A stretch of DNA of 64,000 bases from Rapana venosa (taxonomy: Eukaryota; Mollusca; Gastropoda; Neogastropoda; Muricidae), in contig CM054154.1 in the NCBI GenBank assembly GCA_028751875.1, forward strand, positions 53,943,907 through 54,007,906, in the 5' to 3' direction. Position 1 is the first letter of the stretch, and every line of letters begins with the position of its first letter. The notes beneath the pieces are model-generated. The model was not told the origin of the DNA. It made no database searches and worked only from the letters and a program-made list of their open reading frames with translations. Positions 1 through 11,000 of this stretch are shown here, piece after piece. Position numbers and translations under genes: made by a program.

Positions 1-1285
1 ACCAAAAATAAAAGTCGGAATGATCACTCAAAAGTGGGGGATATAAAGACCTATGACCACGGCGAAAAAAGGAAATCGATGGTAGGGCAGTAACACCCCC
101 AGAAGGATTAAAAGACCTCTGCAAAGAACAGTCCGGGGGAAAGAAAAGAGGGAGAAGGGAGAAATGGCGACGAAACCCTGATTGGACAGGGAAGGACTTC
201 AGTGTCACCAGGCATGCCACGACGCGTAAGTGGGCCGGTCCCCGTTGTCCCCTTTAGCGCCCTACGACCGGCGGGTTAGGGACCGTGAACAGTGATGTTT
301 ATATCTGTGGTGTAGCGGGGGATGCTCGCGTGCTTAAGCATGCGTTGCTGTGTACTTGTAAGGTGCATTTTTTGGTGGGTGGTGTACGTTTGTTCTGTGT
401 GGGGTTTTTTGGTTGTTGTTTTTTTTGTTTTTAAAAAACCCCGTTTTTGGGTTTTTGGGTTTGGGGTTTATTTGCAGTGTTTGGGGGAAAAAGCAGCAGA
501 GCAGGGTTTGTGGAGCGCCCCCCAGGTGTCGGTGACGGGCGGGGTGTGCTCCGTCAGATCGTGACCGGGTGGGCATGTGCGTGGACGAGAAAAGGGGTGG
601 CGTGGGTGAGCGCTGTGCCCCGGTACCCCGCTATCTGTTTGGGTGGAGGTCAACCAGTCCAGCCGCGAGAAAGGGGTGGTTGGGGGGGGGGGGTTGTGGT
701 TTGGTTTTTTGTGTGTGTTGGGGAGGTTTTTTTTTGGGTGGGTGGGTGGGGAGAAGGGTAGTGTGTGGGGAGTGTTGTGTGTGAGGAGTTTAGGTGTGAA
801 TGTTTGTGTGGTTTTGTTTTGTTTTGTTCTATAATTAGCTTGGTCTTTTCTTCCTTGTGTGATCGTGTGAATTTTCTGTTTGTTCTCGCCCCCTATTTTT
901 TGCGCATTTTCTGGCAAAATCAGACAGTTTAGTGCGCAGCATGGTATCCCCAAACAAACACACACCCCACCCCACCCCAACACAGACACACAACCCCACA
1001 AACACTCTCTTCTCTTCCCCTTTCTCTCTCTCTCTCTCTTCTTTAATTTTCATTATTCTTTCTTCCCTTTTCTATTTTCTTTGTTCCCCACGAGTTTGTA
1101 AAAAGGGTATTTTTTTTATGTTCGCAGGTTTTGAAAAATTATTGGTCTCTATTCCCTACTAAAAGGTAAGATGATTGCATATTTTTACTTTAAAGAGGTC
1201 CTTAAAAAGTGTTGGGTAAAAGAGTATGAAATGTTACTGTCTTGAACAGAGGGGATATATAAAGTACGTATTCAAGCCGATTCGA
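1..1285. other. Unassigned sequence, no gene recognised
   Basis: No conserved coding frame is visible. From about 340 to 830 the plus strand is strongly G+T-rich with homopolymer G and T runs. From 955 to 1045 it is CA- then CT-rich. The apparent reading frames here are low-complexity (poly Gly/Trp/Val or Thr/His/Pro) and are not credible genes. The 180-290 stretch is unusually GC-rich for its surroundings but I do not recognise it. Confidence 0.6.
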
Positions 1286-1299
1286 AGACCCCTTCAATA

Positions 1300-1904
1300 T
1301 AACTAGTAAAAATTCACAAATTTAAGAAATTTGGGTTTCCCAATATATTTGTTGCAATCTGTGATTTTCTTGGTTTTTGGTCACAAATTCCTGAAAGTTT
1401 TCGAAGTCATTGTCATCATTCAAAATACTATAGTTGTAATTTGCTGTTTTGTGCATTAAAATCTCCCATTAATAGAAGATAGAAATCGTCATACTCACTC
1501 TGGAGGTCCAGTATACAGTGTTCCAAAATTTATATGCCAAAACTGTCTTGTTTTGTTTTTCAGAAAGGTGAATCATATGGAGGAACATATGAACACACTA
1601 CAAACATATCCTTGCTTGTATTTAACAAATATGTGTACATCTTTATAACAATAGTATTTTCATATTCAACATCAACTTTTTCAATAAAAGATGACAATGA
1701 TTTCCTGATCATGACAATTACTCCTCCTGAATACCTTCCCTGACGAGAAAGCTTTCTAGCTTTGGAAGTAAACAACAAACAGTCATGAAAAGCAGGAAAG
1801 TCAAAATCAGTTCCAATGAACGTTTCTGTTAGACAAATAACATCATATTTCAAAAGGAAACTAACAAAGTACGTGTTATCTAATTTTGGTATAAGACCAT
1901 GCAC
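1300..1904 (-). pseudogene. APE-type endonuclease fragment of LINE-N
   Basis: An open stretch (1560-1904) begins GLIPKLDNTYFVSFLLKYD and continues with VICLTETFIG. This is the N-terminal signature of apurinic-type endonucleases in non-LTR elements, where the TE glutamate belongs to the catalytic site. After a stop near 1560 another frame continues with a GDFN motif (about 1450-1460) and an FENFQEFV stretch, so the domain is frameshifted. The enzyme would nick target DNA to prime reverse transcription. It aligns by eye with the endonuclease at 16050-16232 (GLIPKLEDPDFINFVTQYD). Confidence 0.75.
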
Positions 1905-2076
1905 ATTGTAATTCAGAAATTAAACATGACTTGTATTTACATTAGGGTCTGAAACTTCCGTATGCTTCACTGGCTCTTGAGATTTGCTCTTTGTTGCATT
2001 AAGGTGATCATTCTTACCTGGCTCCTTATCATAATTTGTGGCCCGGTCGATTTCCTATTTTTTTAGCATCTGCAGC

Positions 2077-2077
<1 letters not shown>

Positions 2078-2164
<87 letters not shown>
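2078..2164. repeat. (AAT)n microsatellite, L2 3' tail
   Basis: About 29 near-perfect TAA/AAT triplets directly next to the conserved L2 3' terminal sequence (2165-2222). On the minus strand this is the (ATT)n tail. Confidence 0.95.
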
Positions 2165-2166
<2 letters not shown>

Positions 2167-2279
2167 GGAATTTATATAGCGCTGTATCTTGCACAGACAA
2201 ATCAAAGCGCTTGCACTCAACTCATTCTTACAGTCATGCAACCAATAGCAGGTATAGTTCTAACAAGTCCCAAATGCAC

Positions 2280-2298
2280 AAACACACACACACACACA

Positions 2299-2394
<96 letters not shown>
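2280..2394. repeat. (CA)n microsatellite in L2 3' UTR
   Basis: Long CA dinucleotide array with one TTC interruption. It occupies the same place in the L2 3' UTR as the arrays at 6159-6220 and 54618-54692. Confidence 0.95.
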
Positions 2395-2397
<3 letters not shown>

Positions 2398-2480
2398 GTT
2401 ATACACTTTGGCATGGTGATGGAATTTTTTGGCTGTTGAAAAGCAGGGATAGCTATGAAATGAAACAGGAGAGGAAATTC

Positions 2481-2950
2481 TTAGGTTTGAAACAAATATG
2501 TCTTGAGGCCAGATTTAAAAGTGTCACAAAAAGATCTTTGGCGAAGAGAGATAGGGAGGCCATTCCAAATCGATGGACCAGAAACAGAGAAAGAGCGACG
2601 GCCAACAGTGGACTGGCTGAATCTAGGTGTTTGTAAGCACAAGGAATCTGCAGCAGAGCGAAGGGAACGAGAAGAGGTGTACAGGTGGAGACATTCATAG
2701 AGGTAGGAGGGTGCTGTTTTGTGGAGACATTTGTAACAGAGAGTACTGATCTTATAGTTTATTCTTTGTGGCACAGGCAGCCAGTGAAGTGATCGCAAAA
2801 GAGGGGTAATGCGCTCATATTTTTTTCTTTCTGAGGACTAGTCGAGCTGCAGAGTTTTTAAACGTTGATGGGAGTGGATAGATGATGCTGGCAGACCAGC
2901 CAAAAGAGAATTGCAATAGTCCAGACGTGAAAGAATGAGAGATGCCACAG
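2481..2950 (-). pseudogene. L2-like reverse transcriptase C-terminal block
   Basis: The frame 2481-2798 encodes RSLHWLPVPQRINYKISTL and the downstream LRSAADSL, GRRSFSVSGPSIWNGLPISLR and KTYLF blocks. This is the highly typical C-terminus of CR1/L2-type LINE proteins. Upstream (2800-2950) the same protein continues in shifted frames with FSRLDYCNSLLAGLPASS. No catalytic reverse transcriptase motif is retained. It is near-collinear with 54100-54551. Confidence 0.85.
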
Positions 2951-2955
2951 GCATT

Positions 2956-3465
2956 TACCCCCTTAGCTTTTGCCTAAACCGTGGATCCAGACCCCTGTCC
3001 ATGACTCCCTCATCAGTAGCTACCTTCACAAAAGAATCAGTAATGCTGCTCTGGCTATTAGACCGAGCTGAAACATAACGTCTGCTTTGCCTGGACCTAG
3101 TACTGCCTGTCTGGGAGGCAGCACGTCTGGGTCTTACAGCTTAAACTGTGGGCAAAGACTGAGTGTTCTGACTAGCTGCTTGCTTGTTTTGAGTGTTGGA
3201 ATTCTCTACAGCCAGCTGTTCATCAGTGCTTGTGTCATGTGCTGTCTGAAGTTGGCCAGTATTAGAAACCTTTTCTTTCTTTCGATTTAGTCATGCATTT
3301 ATTTTCCATGTTGTCATCCATGTCATCATCTGTTTCTTTGTCACTGTCAGTACCTTCTGTCATCACTGCAGTGTCTACATCTTGATCATCTTGATGTACG
3401 TCATCGTCCGCCTCGTCATGTATGTCATTGGGACCCATGATGATGATGTATATCATGATATGTTT
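2956..3465 (-). pseudogene. LINE-N ORF2 N-terminal linker with PIP-degron-like motif
   Basis: Read on the minus strand this encodes an acidic segment (3262-3468, repeated DDD/DDQD) followed, after a frame change, by a Gln/Asn/Ser-rich segment and an Arg-rich stretch. The motif QSSITDSF lies at 3030-3053. The same position in LINE-N copy 3 carries QSSITDAF (16383-16406). Stops and at least one frameshift show the copy is dead. The L2-like insertion separates this piece from its endonuclease. Confidence 0.55.
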
Positions 3466-3659
3466 CAAACACCGAATCCCCTGTTTAGCACAGTTCTTTC
3501 ACCATCTTCTACTCCTGATTCACCATCCAAACTCTTGTCTGTTCTTCCGCTAGCCGCATCTCCACCATCGCACTCGTCCTCTTCCTCTGATGCTTGTCCA
3601 AACTCACCACTTTCATCTTCAACCTCTCCACCTCCTTCAGATCTCCTTTAAGTTTGTTT

Positions 3660-4520
3660 GTTCAATGTGCAGTCTGTCTGTACAAATGGAAAAGCCGACT
3701 ACATTTTTGATTTCATCTCTGAAAAAAACATTGACTTAACCTTCCTCACCGAAATTGGCTTAAACTCATGGCATGAGCCAAAATAAAGCAGCGGGACTCC
3801 TCTGGTTAAAATTTATTTCTTTCCCCGACTCTCTCGAGGAGGGGGGATTGCATCATTCTCAAAGAATGTTGGAACAGCTTTTCTTTAGTCACAACTTCAA
3901 TTCTACATGAATCTTTTGAAGTTTGCGAATCAATCTCAAACCTACTGGCACTCTTTTTACTATCTGCGCCTTTACCGCCCACCTCCAGCCGTAAAAAACA
4001 CCCTAACATTCTCTTTTTCACCAGAATTCCAGTCACTCCTCGACCACTACAGCCTCTTCCCACTAAACTTCCAATTCTTGGTGACTTCAACTTCCATTTC
4101 GACAACCAGTCTTCTCCAGATGTCAAACGTCTTTCTCTTTCTCTGTCCAACCATTCTATCTCTCAACTGGTAAACAAAGTAACGCACAGATCTGATCATA
4201 TTTTAGAATGGCTGATTACTAATGCTTCATTTAATCTTGTCACATCTGTTTCTGTCACCGACGAACTGCATTCTGATCATTCCGACATTTTTTTCCATCT
4301 CAACATCACAAAACCTGTCAGAAAGAAGAAATATGTTACTCGTCGCAATCTTAAGGCCTTAGACATTCATACCTTCTCTTCACAAGCTTCCGAACGTTTT
4401 TCACAAACCTCTGACCACACTGACCTCTCTGATCACTATAACACTATTCTCCGCCAACTGCCTGATGAGCATGCACCTCCTACTGACCATCTCCTCCCTG
4501 ACAGACCATGTGCGCCATGG
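3660..4520 (+). pseudogene. L2-like endonuclease domain, broken
   Basis: At 3662 a frame reads FNVQSV…ADYIFDFISEKNIDLTFLTE, the usual APE endonuclease N-terminus ending in the catalytic TE. A stop follows near 3784. Further on, LGDFNFHFDN (about 4076-4105), HRSDHILEWLIT and a SDHSDIFFHLNITKP block mark the catalytic GDFN and SDH motifs. It aligns well with 16905-17125 in copy 3. Several stops and shifts break it. Confidence 0.8.
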
Positions 4521-6121
4521 TATACCCTAGACATCTTGATAGCGAAGCGCAAACGCCGGCAACTAGAACGGTAGTGGCGGAAGTAAAAAACAGCTTTTCC
4601 GAAAACAAATAAACAAAGTCAAACTCTTAATCCATTCAGCAAAGACAGACTACTATTCTTCCCAAGTTCTCTGTGCTACATCCATAAAATCTCTTTTTTC
4701 CCTCACCTCAAATCTCCTTGGATCTGCAAAAACAACTCCTCTGCCTAACACCAACAGCCTGTCTGAACTTCCATCCATATTTTCTGCCTTCTTTTCAGAC
4801 AAAGTTCGAAACATACACTCCAGACTGGATCAGACTCAATTCCAGCCTGCGCTCCTGATCCCCAGTTCACTGGCACTCTTCTTTTCCTTCCATCCACAAT
4901 GTGAAAAAGAAATCATGACAAATTCTGAAGGAAATGACAATAAAGTCATGCGACCTTGATCCCATACCTGCTCTGTTTTTCACATGCCTTACACAACTTG
5001 TTCCTATCACTAAAATAGTAAACTATTCTTGGTCGAACTTTTCATCAGCCTCTTAAAAAAGCAAAAGTCAACCCCTTTTGATACCATAGATCACTAATTT
5101 TCTTTTCCCCCCCAAAATATTTTTTAGTTTTAATGGCACGCTCCCGGGTTTTATTCATACCCCCCGACGGTTCCAGAAATTATGTAAAAAAAAAATTCAA
5201 TAAAAATGAAAAAATGGAATGTGGAGCCCCGCGGGGGAATCAGCCCTGGGCCTTTCCCCTTTTTACTCCCCTGCTCCATTCATATAATAAAACCCACCAA
5301 AATGATCATCATTTTTGGGTTTTGTACTCATTGTGCAGTAAATTTGTTGAAAATTGCCTTCCTTGACAATATGTTCTCTGCCTTCAAGACATTCAAAATG
5401 GGATCAGAACAAGTTCAATTAATCCCGAAAAAACCAAACCCCATGCTCATGGGGGCCCCAAAAAAAAATTTTCCTCTACGAAAAACTTAATAGAATTGGA
5501 AATACGTCATTTCCCTTTGTCCAATTGTGAAAATATTTGGGAGTGTTTTGCCAACACTCTCTATAAAAAAATTTACCAGACCTGCCAGTTTGTTTCAATT
5601 ACGGGCTTTAAGCGCGATTCGAAGTATCTGCCCATGATGCAATTCCCAAAGTTGTAAAATTCATTCTTTACTTTAAAGATACTGTTTCTCTTTTGGGGGC
5701 CTACCAGCATCTTTATCCATCTCTTAAGCTAAAAACACTGCAGTCGACGCTCTTGAAAAAAAAAAAATTGGAATCACTTTCTGCAATTTTCCCTGGCTCC
5801 CTGTCTACAAAGATGGAGTATAAAATAAATACCCTTGTTTCAAATGTCTCCACAAATCTGCACCGTCTTATCTCTGTAACTGTCTTCATCTGTACACTCC
5901 ATTCCGTTCCCTTCGTTCAGCCGCAGCTACTTTGTGCTTTCGAACACCCAGATTCAAACAAACCACTGTTGGCCGTTGCTCCTTCTCTGTTTCTGGTCCA
6001 TCCACCTGGAATGACCTCCCTCTTTCACTTCGCCAAAAGTCTTCACTTGGTACCTGCAAATCTAGCCTCAAAACACACTTATTTCCTACCTGATACTTTC
6101 CCCCCACATGTCTGTCCCTAA
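4500..6121 (+). pseudogene. L2-like RT and C-terminal region, fragmented
   Basis: The linker APWYTLDILIAKRKRRQLER at about 4515-4575 is typical of L2 proteins between endonuclease and RT. Remnants follow in shifting frames, including LTQLVPITKIVN near 4990, FDTIDH near 5080, and a C-terminal run (5890-6121) with LCAFEHPDSN and a WNDLP-type sequence. No intact catalytic YADD box is left. Codon substitutions and runs of A and G indicate old decay. Confidence 0.7.
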
Positions 6122-6154
6122 TTTTTAACAGCATCTTTCACCTTCTAAGTGTTG

Positions 6155-6157
<3 letters not shown>

Positions 6158-6221
<64 letters not shown>

Positions 6222-6316
6222 GTGTGTGGTGTGTGGTGGGTGTGTGCGTGCGTGCGTGCGTGCGTACGTACGTGCGTGCGCGTGCGTGCGTGCGTGCGTG
6301 CGTGCATACTTGCGCG
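6158..6316. repeat. (GT)n and (GTGC)n microsatellite
   Basis: A GT array (6158-6220) passes into GTGTGGTGG and then GTGC/GTAC repeats (6242-6310). It lies in the L2 3' UTR. Alternating purine-pyrimidine sequence gives it Z-DNA potential. Confidence 0.95.
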
Positions 6317-6439
6317 CGCATGGATTTGAAATCTGTTGTTCACTATGTTTAAGGAGAGTTGCATGTCTGTAAATGATTGAGTGCAAGCGCTTCGATTTGT
6401 TTGTTTTTTTACAAGATTCAGCGCTATATAAATTCCATA

Positions 6440-6475
6440 TATTATTATTATTATTAATAGTAGTAGTAGTAGTAA

Positions 6476-6537
<62 letters not shown>
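6440..6537. repeat. (ATT)n to (TAG)n triplet array, L2 tail
   Basis: ATT triplets switch to TAG/AGT triplets directly after the conserved L2 terminal sequence. A point change in one unit appears to have spread. Confidence 0.9.
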
Positions 6538-6539
6538 TG

Positions 6540-6725
6540 TCCAAGTCATCGCCATCTGTTTTGTCAGACCTGTAAAAATTAGTATTTATAACTGTTTCAC
6601 TCATACAGTCTTCGCTGTCTGTAGGTCTGTTGTCAGTGGTCTTCTGCTTTGGTGTTTCTCCTGCATGATCAGTATGACTGTCTACTCCACCCACATGACC
6701 ATTCTCCTCATCTATATTTGGGTCA
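6540..6725 (-). pseudogene. Inverted LINE-N linker fragment
   Basis: On the minus strand this gives a continuous acidic, Asp/Thr-rich frame (ADPDSSANGDPNIDEENGHV, then a GGVDSHTDHAGETPK segment), like the ORF2 N-terminal linkers of LINE-N. It abuts the plus-strand RT portion that starts near 6726. Opposite orientation directly against the rest of the element suggests a twin-priming type 5' inversion, but an independent fragment is possible. Confidence 0.4.
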
Positions 6726-9170
6726 CCATTTGCACTGGAATCAGGGTCTGCTTTAGTAAAGAAGACAAATCTCTTGATGCTTTAAGAAGTAAAGAGATTC
6801 AGAGTAGACTTTTGTTGGCCACAGATGCTCTAGATAATAATGTAGAAACTGCCCTAGACATGTTTGTCAAGTGTTTGAAAGATGCCAGTACTTGTATGAC
6901 TAAAAGGATTTGCATGCACAATATACCGAAATCTCTGTGTTTTGACAGTGAACGTCAAGTGGTAAAAAAAGAAAGCAGAGCAAAACTTAATCATTTCAGA
7001 GCAACTAGAAAAGAAGAAGAAAGAATTGTTTATGTTGAGAAGATGAAACAGTACAACAAATTATTTTTAAAAAATCAAGAAGCAGAACTACAGAAAGCAA
7101 AATGCTGAATCCTTAGCAAAAGACATAACTAATTTTTCACAGTTTTGGCGTGAAGTTAGAAGCTTGGGATGTGGCATCTCTGAGAGAGTATTCAATAACA
7201 TTAGCACTGAGAATTGGCTTACTCATTTTAAAGATCTTTTCCAGAGTCGCAAAGGAAATAATGATATTAGTAGTATTACAGCAGATCTATTGGAAGACAC
7301 TGAACATACATTAAATAGGGACATATCCGTAACAGAAGTAAGAATAAGCAATAGGCAAACTGACACTGAGAAAAGCAAATGGAATAGATGGCATAATGGC
7401 TGAAATGTTAAAAGTTGGTACTGCAGATGTGACATCATTTCTAGTTAAGATGTTTAATGTTATTTTTTCATCTGGTATATACCCAAAAGAGTGGTCAAAG
7501 GCAATAATTATTCCAATTCATAAAAAAGGAAATCGTGATAACACAGATAATGATAGGGGTGTATCATTGTTAAGCATCATTTCAAAATGTTATACAACAA
7601 TTTTGAACACACGATTATATAACTGGTTAGAAAATAAAATTATTTCTGAAAGTCAGGCAGGTTTTCGTAAAAGTTATTCCACTATCGACCAGATATTTAA
7701 CTTGTATGCAGTTATTCAGAAATGTACACAAAAGAAAGGAAGGAAACTATATGTTGCTTTCGTGGATTTCAGGAAAGCATTTGATTCTGTTCGACATGAA
7801 GAACTTTTGGAATGTATGAAGAAAACAAGGTATAAAATGTAGGTTTATGGTGTGTTTAAAATCAATGTATTGTTCACTGTTCTCATGTGTGCGTGCAAAT
7901 AACGAGTTCACATAATTTTTTGACTGTCCTTTCGGAGTATGGCAAGGCTGCGTGTTAAGCCCCACATTGTTCTCTATATTTATAAATCAGCTATATGATC
8001 ATAAGAATCCTGAAGGTAAACATGGTATCTACATTCTACCAGATTTTATGGAATTATTTGTACTTCTTTTTGCTGATGATGTGGCTCTCTTGTCAACAAG
8101 TGCACATGGATTACAAAGCCAACTAAATGTTTTACATAGATGCTGTGAAGAAATGAAGTTAAACGTGAATACCGACAAAAACAAAAATTATGGTTTTCAG
8201 AAAGGGGGGTTATTTAGGGCGACATGAACAGTGAGTGTTTGGTGGCAAAACGCTAGATGTCGTAAATAATTATTGTTATTTACGGTTTAATTTCACAACC
8301 ATGACTAGTATGAAGAAAGGCACTGAACATTTGGTAATTAAGAGCAAGGAGGCAGCCGCTCAATCAAGTAGAGCCTTCCAGAAATATAAAGAAATGACTG
8401 CTTACACCTATTTTAAAATATTTCATGCTAAAATACAATCTGTTTTAATGTATTCATCTGAAATCTGGGGGTTGAGTAAGTTAAATCATTTAGAGAAAGT
8501 CCATATGTTGGCATGCATAAGAGTTTTAGGTGTCCCAGTCAGAACTCCTAATAAGATGGTTTATGGTGATCTGGGAAGGTATCCTCTATATGTAAATTAT
8601 TGTGTCTCAGTCTTACGGTATTGGTTCAGACTCCTTCAGATGGAAAATGAAAGGTTACCTCATAAAGCCTACGAGATGCTTCTTGAACTAGATAGAACTG
8701 TGAAAATTTGTTGGGTATCTAAAATCAGGGAAATTCTATGCAAGACAGGATTTCAGTTTGTTTGGTTGCAACAAGGTGCTGGAGATATCAAAGCGTTCTT
8801 GGGTCAATTTAAACAGCGACTTATTGACATTTCTATTCAAGAATGGACTTCTACAGTTAGAGATTGCAATAGATAGGAAAATTATAGATCCTTCAAAATG
8901 ATTTTTGAAAGAGAAAAATATATACACGATATTGATACTTATTGCTTCAGGGGGGCCATTTATCAAATTAGATTTAACGCTTTGTCTCTAAATGCAAATA
9001 TACATCGATATAGTGATTCTCTACAAGATAAAACCTGTTCTTTTTGTAAGTCAATAACTGAAGACGAAATGCACTTTTAATTGGCTGTCCCATATATTCT
9101 GATCTTAGATCTAAGTTCCTTGATTCAACTGAAATTCCTCTACATGTTCTGGTGCAGGTAGCAAACATTC
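6726..9170 (+). pseudogene. LINE-N reverse transcriptase, frameshifted
   Basis: Blocks in order: charged EN-RT linker (6740-7108); a frame with FWREVRSLGCG (7145-7180); the RT finger/palm start GIYPKEWSKAIIIPIHKKGN (7470-7530); YNWLENKIISESQAGFRKSYST (7617-7680); VAFVDFRKAFDSVRHEELLE (7755-7810); SPTLFSIFINQL (7958-7990); catalytic LLFADDVALLS (8068-8100); NTDKNKNYGFQKGG; thumb region 8235-8876; then a knuckle CSFCKSITEDEMHF (9038-9080). The FADD box is intact, but stops and shifts at about 7108, 7842, 8227 and 8876 inactivate the gene. Confidence 0.85.
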
Positions 9171-9245
9171 ATCAGATGCATACTGTTTCCCGGTATGTCT
9201 TCCATTCAGCCAACAGACGAAATAAATATATCATTTGAACCTGTT
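6726..9245 (+). mobile_element. LINE-N copy 2 (RT and C-terminus)
   Basis: A plus-strand copy that starts in the endonuclease-RT linker and runs through RT to the CCHC knuckle. It is the only plus-strand LINE-N in the window. The downstream tract 10670-10912 carries the family's terminal TTTCAGTGTTCAG-like sequence and a CT array, so the GAT-rich region between may lie inside its 3' UTR. Confidence 0.75.
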
Positions 9246-9494
9246 ATTTGATTAAACTTTGCTGAATGTTTAGAAATGAGTTGGTGTTAACTTTATGATT
9301 ACGGAGAATATGATGTCAGTGTAATAACTTTTGGGTTGTGCATAGAGCATCAAATAATCCTTCTTTGGTATATAGTCTTGTGATCATGTATGATGATACC
9401 AGAAGATTTTTTTTCTTCAGCATGAGTAAATCAAGCTTTATCATAAATCCATCTTCATATCAACTGTTGTACGACGAAATAGTCATTCTGATAG

Positions 9495-10660
9495 TAGTAA
9501 CTTTGATGATGATGGTGGGCATAGTGGTTGCAATAATGATAGTGATGGTGATGTGGATATTGAATACGATGGTGCTGGTGATGTAGATGATGAGGACGTT
9601 GGTAGTGGTGATGTAGATGTTGAGGATGATGGTGATGTGGATGTTGAAGACGATGGCGATGTAAATATTGAGGTGATAGTGGTGGTGATGTAGGTATGAG
9701 GGTAATGGTGGTGGTGATGTAGATGTTGAGGATGATGGTGGTGGTGATGTAGATGTTGAGTATGTTGGTGGTGGTGATGTGGATGTTCAAGATGATGATG
9801 AGTGATGATAATATAGAGGGTGATGCTGATGAAGAAAGTGATGTGGATTGTGAGATGATGGTGGCTGTAGTGACATGGATGTTTAAGGTGATGGTGGTGG
9901 AAATGTAGAATTTGAAAATGGTGTTAATTGATGATGATGTATCGTGTGAAAAAAGACGATAGAGGTGATGCGTATGGTGAAAACTATTGTGACGATGATG
10001 TGGATATTGTACATGGTGACGGCAATGGCGATGTAGAATTCAAAATTATTATGGCGATGATGATATAGATACTGAACCTGATGATAGCAAGGATGATGGA
10101 GATGCTACAAGGTGGTGTGACGATGATACAGATATTGATGATGATAACAGTGATGTTGATGATCATTATGTAGATGTTCAGAAAGATGGTGGAGATGATG
10201 ATCGAAATGCTGAAGCTGGTGTTGATGTATATGCTGAAAAAGATGATGGTAATGATGGTGACAATGATGAGGATATTGAAGGTGACGATGGTAACGATGG
10301 TGCAGATTTTGAGGATGATGGTGTTGATGGTGATTATGATGACAGATGTTTAAGATGACGATGGTGGCAATGATGTATATGATCAAAATGTTAATGGGAG
10401 CGGTGGTGTGGATGATGAAGATAACGATCACGACAATAATGTAGATATTGAAGATGATGAGAGTGATGATGATACTAATACAGGCCAAAGAAGACGATGA
10501 TAGTGTAGATAACGAAGAGGAGGATGTTTGTGATGTTGACATAGATGATGAAAGTAATGATGGTTATGCTGATATTCTTGCTGCAGATGCTGCTATAGAA
10601 ACATGAAGGTGCTGATAGCGATAATGATGAAGAAGATGATAGGGATGATGATAACTAGAA
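9495..10660 (+). repeat. Degenerate GAT/GTN-rich repeat encoding decayed acidic motifs
   Basis: About 1.2 kb of GAT, GGT and GTN triplets. In one plus-strand frame a GDVDVEDDG-type motif recurs (9530-9670, 9712-9790). Further on, longer acidic stretches without strict repetition occur (10138-10345, 10490-10605). Frameshifts and stops break the frame into 30-70 codon pieces. It may be a pseudogenised Asp-rich repeat protein, or simply slipped triplet DNA; the sequence alone does not decide. Confidence 0.6.
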
Positions 10661-10669
10661 GACATTAAG

Positions 10670-10816
10670 TGTGATTCTGTATGCTTGCAGAAGTGGGAAA
10701 GCAAAATGGATATAACGTTTGCTGCTGTCATCTATACCTACCCCCTGCCCGAAATATGTTTTGTATAGTAGCCTAAGGCCGAAGTACAGTAAAACTTTTC
10801 AGTGTTCAGGGATTCA
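10670..10816 (+). other. LINE-N-like 3' terminal segment
   Basis: The end AACTTTTCAGTGTTCAGG (about 10793-10810) followed by TTCAGTGTTCTCTC resembles the 3' end of LINE-N copy 5 on the minus strand (26761-26785: CTTTCAGTGTTCAGTGTTCT). In both cases a CT tract follows. Confidence 0.45.
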
Positions 10817-10820
10817 GTGT

Positions 10821-10912
<92 letters not shown>
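10817..10912. repeat. (CT)n microsatellite
   Basis: About 47 CT units with one TTC interruption, directly after the LINE-N-like terminal segment. Confidence 0.95.
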
Positions 10913-10914
<2 letters not shown>

Positions 10915-11000
10915 AAAACAGAGAACGATGAAAAAAGTGTTCACGATTCTGTTCGGGAGCAGAAAATTTTCAGGAACTAATTTGAGTTAAATTAAATTTT

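Larger units (their letters stand above)
2078..2955 (-). mobile_element. L2-like LINE copy 1, 5' truncated
   Basis: A minus-strand 3' end of an L2-clade LINE. It holds the C-terminal coding block, a 3' UTR with a long (GT)n tract (CA on the plus strand), then the conserved tail GCGCTTTGATTTGT…GCGCTATATAAATTCCA and an (ATT)n array. Truncation is just before the region matching the SRLDYCNSLL block, near 2955. It sits inside LINE-N copy 1, so it is the younger insertion. Confidence 0.85.
1290..3465 (-). mobile_element. LINE-N copy 1 (endonuclease part and linker), split by an L2-like copy
   Basis: Minus-strand remnant of the non-LTR retrotransposon family called LINE-N here. Reading from 3465 downward it holds an acidic, low-complexity linker, then an APE-type endonuclease start near 1904, then a GDFNAQ-type endonuclease motif near 1455. 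An L2-like copy of the same orientation (2078-2955) interrupts it between linker and endonuclease. The reverse transcriptase half is missing; similarity fades near 1290. Copies at 12.5-21.4 kb and 21.6-26.6 kb show the same order. Confidence 0.7.
3466..6537 (+). mobile_element. L2-like LINE copy 2, long but badly decayed
   Basis: A plus-strand copy that retains an endonuclease start near 3662, a C-terminal endonuclease block (4073-4330), an internal linker, remnants of the RT region, the C-terminal block (5890-6110), the GT-bearing 3' UTR, the GCGCTATATAAATTCCATA tail (6419-6440) and an ATT/TAG array. A large internal deletion removes most of the RT between about 5075 and 5080, where the frame jumps to FDTIDH. 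Confidence 0.8.

Noticed and set aside
2038..2397. Open frames with poly-Ile, poly-Tyr or poly-His-Thr over microsatellites (also at 6125, 10719, 21347, 29703, 36012, 38115, 49102)
   Set aside because: They are translations of dinucleotide or trinucleotide arrays with no unique sequence, and exist in several frames at once.
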